Of a DNA stretch of 64,000 bases, positions 59,869-64,000 are shown piece after piece. The translations under genes were made by a program, and so were the position numbers. Source of the stretch: Corallium rubrum (Eukaryota; Cnidaria; Anthozoa; Scleralcyonacea; Coralliidae); contig OZ035998.1 of assembly GCA_964035015.1 (NCBI GenBank), positions 23,167,479 through 23,231,478 on the forward strand. Direction: 5' to 3'. Within the stretch, counting starts at the first letter, position 1; the number at the start of each line of letters is the position of its first letter. A model generated the notes under the pieces. That model saw only the letters and a program-made list of their open reading frames with translations. It was not told where the DNA came from and made no database searches.

Positions 59869-60031
59869 TTTTTTTCAGTATTTAGCCAAAATAATACCTC
59901 CCTTTGGCTTGTACTTGGTGACCAGAAGGTTGGTCACGTGAAATTATCGATGGTCTCCGACAACTATCCGACATATGGCGATGCACATTGGAGGGTGCGA
60001 CCGAAGTGGAAGAGGGGAGGTGGGTGTGTCA
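59869..60031 (-). promoter_or_regulatory. Probable V-ATPase subunit a promoter and 5' UTR with E-box TCACGTGA at 59934-59941
   Basis: Between the start codon and the end of the DIRS-like repeat only about 160 bp remain, so the core promoter should be here. It is TATA-less by eye. The palindrome TCACGTGA, within GTCACGTGAA, begins 65 bp upstream of the ATG and matches nine of ten bases of the CLEAR consensus GTCACGTGAC, bound by TFEB/MiT factors at vertebrate lysosomal and V-ATPase genes. Function in this organism is inferred, not shown. Confidence 0.6.
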
Positions 60032-60553
60032 TGTTCTACCGGAGTCACCGGTAAGCGTCTTCTTCCCTGTTCTAACAACTAGGCTAATTTATTCACAAAC
60101 TCCTCGCTTTATAGCTTCCCTATACATTTATGGTTAACTTTATTCGCCTCTGGTGTTCAGGGACTTATTTCCAGGGCTTCTTATGACTTTCCGCGCGTGT
60201 TTCCTAACTCCTTAGTCAATGAGATTACCAATGCATTCTCATTAACTGCTGATTTAGATTCAACCGCACGCAGATAAAAGAGTTATGGGGAATGAAATCC
60301 GCCGAACTCCGTTCGCACACTACTTCCCTACCATTAAGTCACACTAACACCCCAAGCTTGATTAAAACTTGACATAGTTCTTACAACGTAATACTGCTTC
60401 TTAATCCAGGCTTATCCCTCTCTCTCCTTCCCAAAACTCAAAAAATACCGAACAACCTTGGCTAGCGCGGGACCACGGCAGGCGATGTCGATAGAGTCCG
60501 CCACGGTATTGAAAACTGCAACCAGTGCAGTTTTCTAGCAGCTGCGCGTCTTG

Positions 60554-61925
60554 TCAAGCTGATTCGACACTTTTCCAGCTCAAATATGCGGCGATGTCTT
60601 CAACAGAAAAAGACAGAGTACTCAACGTTGTGGCCAAACCAGTTCGAAAGCTATGTGGGGTGCCAGAAGATGGGAACGCAGAGGATTGTTGACGGCAGAA
60701 CCCAGGAATGGTTGGTCGGACACGTATTTCTGGTCGGTGGAAGCACGAAAAACACATCCCGGGTGAAGGGAGATTGCCATACCGCGACAGTAGTCTGAAT
60801 AGTATCGAACCAGAGGACAGGGCAGATCCGGCCGGAGGGAGTTGGTAAACTAGGACAAACGGGCGCGTAAGGCATCCATGCCTCGCAATTAAAGTCTTGC
60901 CAAAAGAGAAGTTAAGGAGAAAACCACCCTCATTCGGTAGTTGAAACACACAGTGCGACTGTAGCCTGCCGAGGTCCGAAGCTCTATCTCCCGGTAAAGA
61001 AGTCGATGACAAAAAAGACAATGTCGCGAACGAATGAGTACCGTTGAATCGGGCTTTTGGCCGGCCGGGTTGGTCAACTGAGCGAACAAATACTGGACTA
61101 ACTGTTGTAACTTTTGTGGGTCAAAAGGTATCGTTTGGCGTGGAACAATAGTGGCTGTAGCCTGCTCTTCACGCGTGAAGACAACCTATCGTGTTACCTC
61201 CGGGAGGGAAGCTGGGTTTTCCCTGCCAGCGCGACCTCGAGCGGAAAAGATGTAATAATGTATAAGCACGTAATTCTCCTACCAGATTAATCTTGACCGT
61301 GGCCGCAGCCAATCTTTTAGGACAAGCACGAATCTCGTGCGCAAGAACGGTGATGCCCAGGGCGCTTATATACGGGGCGGTGCATGGCCGAATGATAACG
61401 TGCACGTCCAAACAAAGATTTCCAAAGACTTCTCGCGTCATTTCTCTTGCGAAAGCAACGGTACGGTTCATATTTTTCAGCAACATATTTGTTCATGTTT
61501 CAGCAACGACTCCGAATTTTTGGGAGTAACACCACAGAATATATTAGCTGAATCCACTGATATATCGTATGGCTTGGCAATTTCATCCACGTCCTCTTCT
61601 AAACTCAACTCAACTCAGAGACTTCCACATCAAGCGTATTTTACCCGCCATATTTTGGACTTTCCCTGGCTTAGAGTTCGTCGCTATGGTGACAGGGGGC
61701 TTGTTACCAGTCCTCTGCATCACACATCGATCAGCGCGCCCATTGCCGTTTCACCGCCCCCTATATAAACGCCCTGGTGATGCCTTACGGTTTTTCCGCT
61801 GGAGTCTAAGCTGATTAAAAACCGCACCACATATTCCGCAGTACAAGAGGAGAGAGCCTTTTTAGGATTCAACGCGGCAAGAAATGCCGAGAGCCTAACC
61901 TCCAAAATGGATTTTTGGCGTTAAC
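60554..61925 (-). pseudogene. DIRS-like tyrosine recombinase (dead)
   Basis: Pieces from right to left: FLAALNPKKALSSCTAEYVV, RFLISLDSSGKTV; later SSGTPHSFRTGLATTLSTLS and VEDIAAYLSWKSVESA then a stop at 60554. HSFRxGxATT and (A/G)xWKS are the box II and post-box motifs of YR-retroelement recombinases. The nucleophilic Tyr that should follow WKS is not encoded before the stop, and several frameshifts lie between pieces, so the enzyme cannot be active. Confidence 0.78.
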
Positions 61926-62425
61926 GTTCGTAAGGCTTGTTCACGAACGCCCGTTGGAAGCTGGCGAGACGAGTTTCGATACCGTGAAGATCATAAGCAC
62001 TTTCGCCTGCAGTGAGACTGGGGAGCGTATTGTTGTATTCCACACGCTTGGCAAAAATTGGCGTCCGAATCGTTGATACGGCCGCAGGTAAGACAAGTTA
62101 AGGTCGGCTTCCAGACACGAGCGACCTAAGGAAAAAATCGAAACCACGCACACGTACCATCCCGGCGCTAAAGACACGGGTCCTACCACGCGCAACGGAA
62201 GGCTAGCAGGTCGTACTGTAGGGGCCGAGGGACAAAACCCGCAGAATTAAGAGGGAAACAATTAGAGCGCGGACGAATCTCCTTTTTTCCCTAAACATAG
62301 CGAATCAAAGAACTGAGATTGGAGTAACGGCCACCAATAATGTCTCGGGTGTGCGTCGAAGACCACTATGGTGACCCTAATGTGCGCAAAATCCAGAAGA
62401 AAACGGAGTACCGGTCCTACTAAAA

Positions 62426-63077
62426 TCATAGGAGGGACAAATATAATGAATTATGAGATCTGCTGTGGGATCTGCTGTGCAAAAAATATTTACCCCGGAG
62501 GAAGCCAGGGTTGGCCACGGGGAAGTGAGGTAGGACTCTTCCCTCAAGATCGCGCTGGGCGTTACTATCCAACGCGCAAAGGTCAAAATCATGTGGACCA
62601 TAGCGGTGCTGTACAACCGACCAAGTAACCGGGAATAACATGCAGTCTAAGTCGGATAAAGCCCTTGAGGGCGCATCTTCTGGGTTAGAAGAAGAAGGAA
62701 CGTAAGCTAAAGTGAGGTCGAAGTTGAACTTTCGCGTGCGGCTGGACGATGCGCTTGAAAATGTCATCCAACTCTGAGCTTCAACTTCCCAGCTTCTGCC
62801 ACGACTTGACCACCACCTGGTTGTCTAACCACGCGTCCACCCTAGTGCACTGGAGACGATGAGCAAGAGCGCTAAGAGCCTGTTCCAGAGCGCAAGCCTC
62901 GAGGACGTGGATAGGGGGCGTCGAATCTAGCCAGTAATCACGAACAGATTCCTGACCGTCCTGGACCACGACTGCTCTGCTGAAAGTTAAATTCCAGATG
63001 AAACGGCTGTAGGCCAATACGGTATGTTCGTGTTCTACTGGAGTCACCGGTAAGCGTCTTCTTCCCTGTTCTAACAA
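62426..63077 (-). pseudogene. DIRS-like RNase H region
   Basis: Reads LEACALEQALSALAHRLQ, VDAWLDNQVVVKSWQKLGS, a stop, SSELDDIF, AYVPSSSNPEDAPSRALSDL, CMLFPVTWSVVQHRYGPHDF and DLCALDSNAQRD. The DNQVVVKSWQ and SNPEDAPSR motifs with the following FGPHxxDL-type stretch are characteristic of DIRS/Ngaro-type elements. Confidence 0.78.
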
Positions 63078-63197
63078 CTAGGCTAATTTATTCACAAACT
63101 CCCCGCTTAAAAGCTTCCTATGCATGCATGATTAACTTTATTATATTCGCCTCTGGTGTTCAGGGACTTCTTTCCAAACACCTTAGTCAATGATCTC

Positions 63198-63525
63198 TAT
63201 ACATGGTGTATCAAAAAAAAGGCCAGGCTACCCTTAGAAAATATAATTAACATTCTTTTCAAATAACCTATTGTATATTGACAGCCCTGGACACCTCTGA
63301 AGTCACGGATGCGTAAAAAACAAATGGTCGTATACACCTGGGAAATTACGATAACTTCTAAAAGTATGAAGGAGCATAACTGAAATAAAAATGTTAATTA
63401 TATTCATATCAGTTCGATTAAAAATGGTTCAACTGACCACAGGGCTGTCAATATACAATAGGTTATTTGAAAAGAATGTTAATTATATTTTCTAAGGGTA
63501 GCCTTTTTTTGATACACCCTGTATA
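63198..63525. mobile_element. Mariner-type MITE with about 95-bp inverted arms
   Basis: TACATGGTGTATCAAAAAAA at the left, TTTTTTTGATACACCCTGTA at the right, with complementary arms (AATATAATTAACATTCTTTT, TATTGTATATTGACAGCCCT). CTCTATA/TATAGAG flanks are consistent with a TA target. Confidence 0.8.
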
Positions 63526-63680
63526 GAGCGTTTTCACTCACGTGATCGGTGGCCCATTGGGGTGGTGAAACAATACGAAATATTTGAATAAGAAAGAGCT
63601 AATTCCCATACCGTACACCAATATGGCCGCCATTTCATTGTTTTGATACACCAATATGGCCGCCATAAACGCTCTATACA
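63526..63680 (+). repeat. Dispersed MITE family B (copy 2) with two 33-bp units
   Basis: Same as 198-360. Here the ends TAGAGCGTTTTCAC and ATAAACGCTCTATA form a terminal inverted repeat, showing that the family is a MITE of about 155 bp carrying ACACCAATATGGCCGCCATT units. Confidence 0.78.
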
Positions 63681-63689
63681 ATATAAACT

Positions 63690-63895
63690 GGATTAAAGAA
63701 ATACCAAATGGTTTTCCGTGTTTGGATACTCTGATCCAAACACGCGGGAAATTGCGAGACTGGAGAAAAGCGTTTGGTATTTCTTTTATAAAATAATTAC
63801 AAGTGAACATGATATACTGTCCGGACATTTTCAAAAAATCCTCTTGGCGGGAATTTTCCGTGTTTGGATACTCTGATCCAAACACGGCAATTGAC
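63690..63895. repeat. Repeat with two TTTGGATACTCTGATCC hairpins
   Basis: TTCCGTGTTTGGATACTCTG then ATCCAAACACG occurs twice (63714-63744 and 63858-63887), each a small hairpin. Same family as 46532-46720. Nothing else is recognised to the window end. Confidence 0.65.
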
Positions 63896-64000
63896 CAATC
63901 AGGGCTCGCGTAGTATGCATGTTATTTTATAAAGGCCATTCCCTATGGCCAGCATTCAAACTGTTCGTGGCAGGCAACTGGTGTGTCTTCTTAGTTATGT

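Larger units (their letters stand above)
60032..63193 (-). mobile_element. DIRS-like tyrosine-recombinase retroelement remnant with flanking direct repeats
   Basis: Minus-strand order: RNase H region, post-RH region, then a tyrosine recombinase (60554-62000), all frameshifted. Direct repeats 60032-60222 and 63031-63193 (TGTTCTACYGGAGTCACCGG ... CCTTAGTCAATGA) bracket it. The gag and reverse transcriptase expected upstream are missing. Its left repeat ends only about 165 bp from the V-ATPase start codon. Confidence 0.75.

Noticed and set aside
61169..61768. Opposed open frames within the DIRS-like element
   Set aside because: No domain match in either direction; likely chance frames in GC-richer element sequence.

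Overview
The window looks like nuclear DNA of a metazoan, most likely an anthozoan cnidarian such as a stony coral. This is inferred from a spliced, animal-type V-ATPase subunit a gene sitting in AT-rich, intron-rich sequence. The surrounding element mix also fits: CR1-like LINEs with a PHD-type ORF1, a Penelope-like element with hammerhead ribozymes, a DIRS-like element, a THAP/DDE transposon, many hAT, PIF and mariner-type non-autonomous elements, and a tRNA-derived SINE. No bacterial features are present, and species assignment cannot be made from sequence alone.

One host gene is well supported: the V-type proton ATPase 116 kDa subunit a, on the minus strand. Twelve coding exons (start codon at 59,868, last visible exon 1,473-1,612) join without a frame error into exactly 450 codons. 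They cover the whole cytosolic N-terminal half and the first two membrane helices. The C-terminal half lies beyond position 1. Coding exons total 1,350 bp within 58.4 kb, so about 98% of the gene in view is intron. Exon 2 is a 21-nt microexon. A TCACGTGA E-box (TFEB/CLEAR-type) lies 65 bp upstream of the ATG.

The introns are layered mobile DNA. Left to right: 0-7.4 kb holds hAT and mariner-like MITEs, a RecQ-helicase fragment, a head-to-head SINE palindrome and LINE pieces with tetranucleotide tails. 7.6-14.6 kb (intron 10) holds an (AATG)n array, a large inverted-arm element enclosing a TTCGAA-rich transposon, a 65-bp hairpin insertion and a 33-bp minisatellite. 14.7-17.8 kb (intron 9) holds a hAT MITE split by a LINE. 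17.8-27.3 kb (intron 8) holds a near-complete dead LINE split by a TTAA-target element and a 650-bp foldback. 27.4-35.2 kb (intron 7) holds a 6.2-kb THAP/DDE plus SWIM/YqaJ-type transposon containing a LINE within a LINE. 35.4-39.7 kb (intron 6) holds a G-rich array and a PIF-type MITE. 39.8-49 kb holds MITEs, a SINE split by a MITE, and a hAT. 49.1-59.6 kb (intron 2) holds nested hATs, the Penelope-like element, a BED-finger hAT deletion derivative and a pogo-like element.

Upstream of the gene, a decayed DIRS-like element (60.0-63.2 kb) ends about 165 bp from the V-ATPase start codon. It is followed by a mariner MITE and by a second copy of the repeat that also lies near position 200. No other intact host gene was recognised. 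All calls are from reading; no alignment, folding or database search was run.
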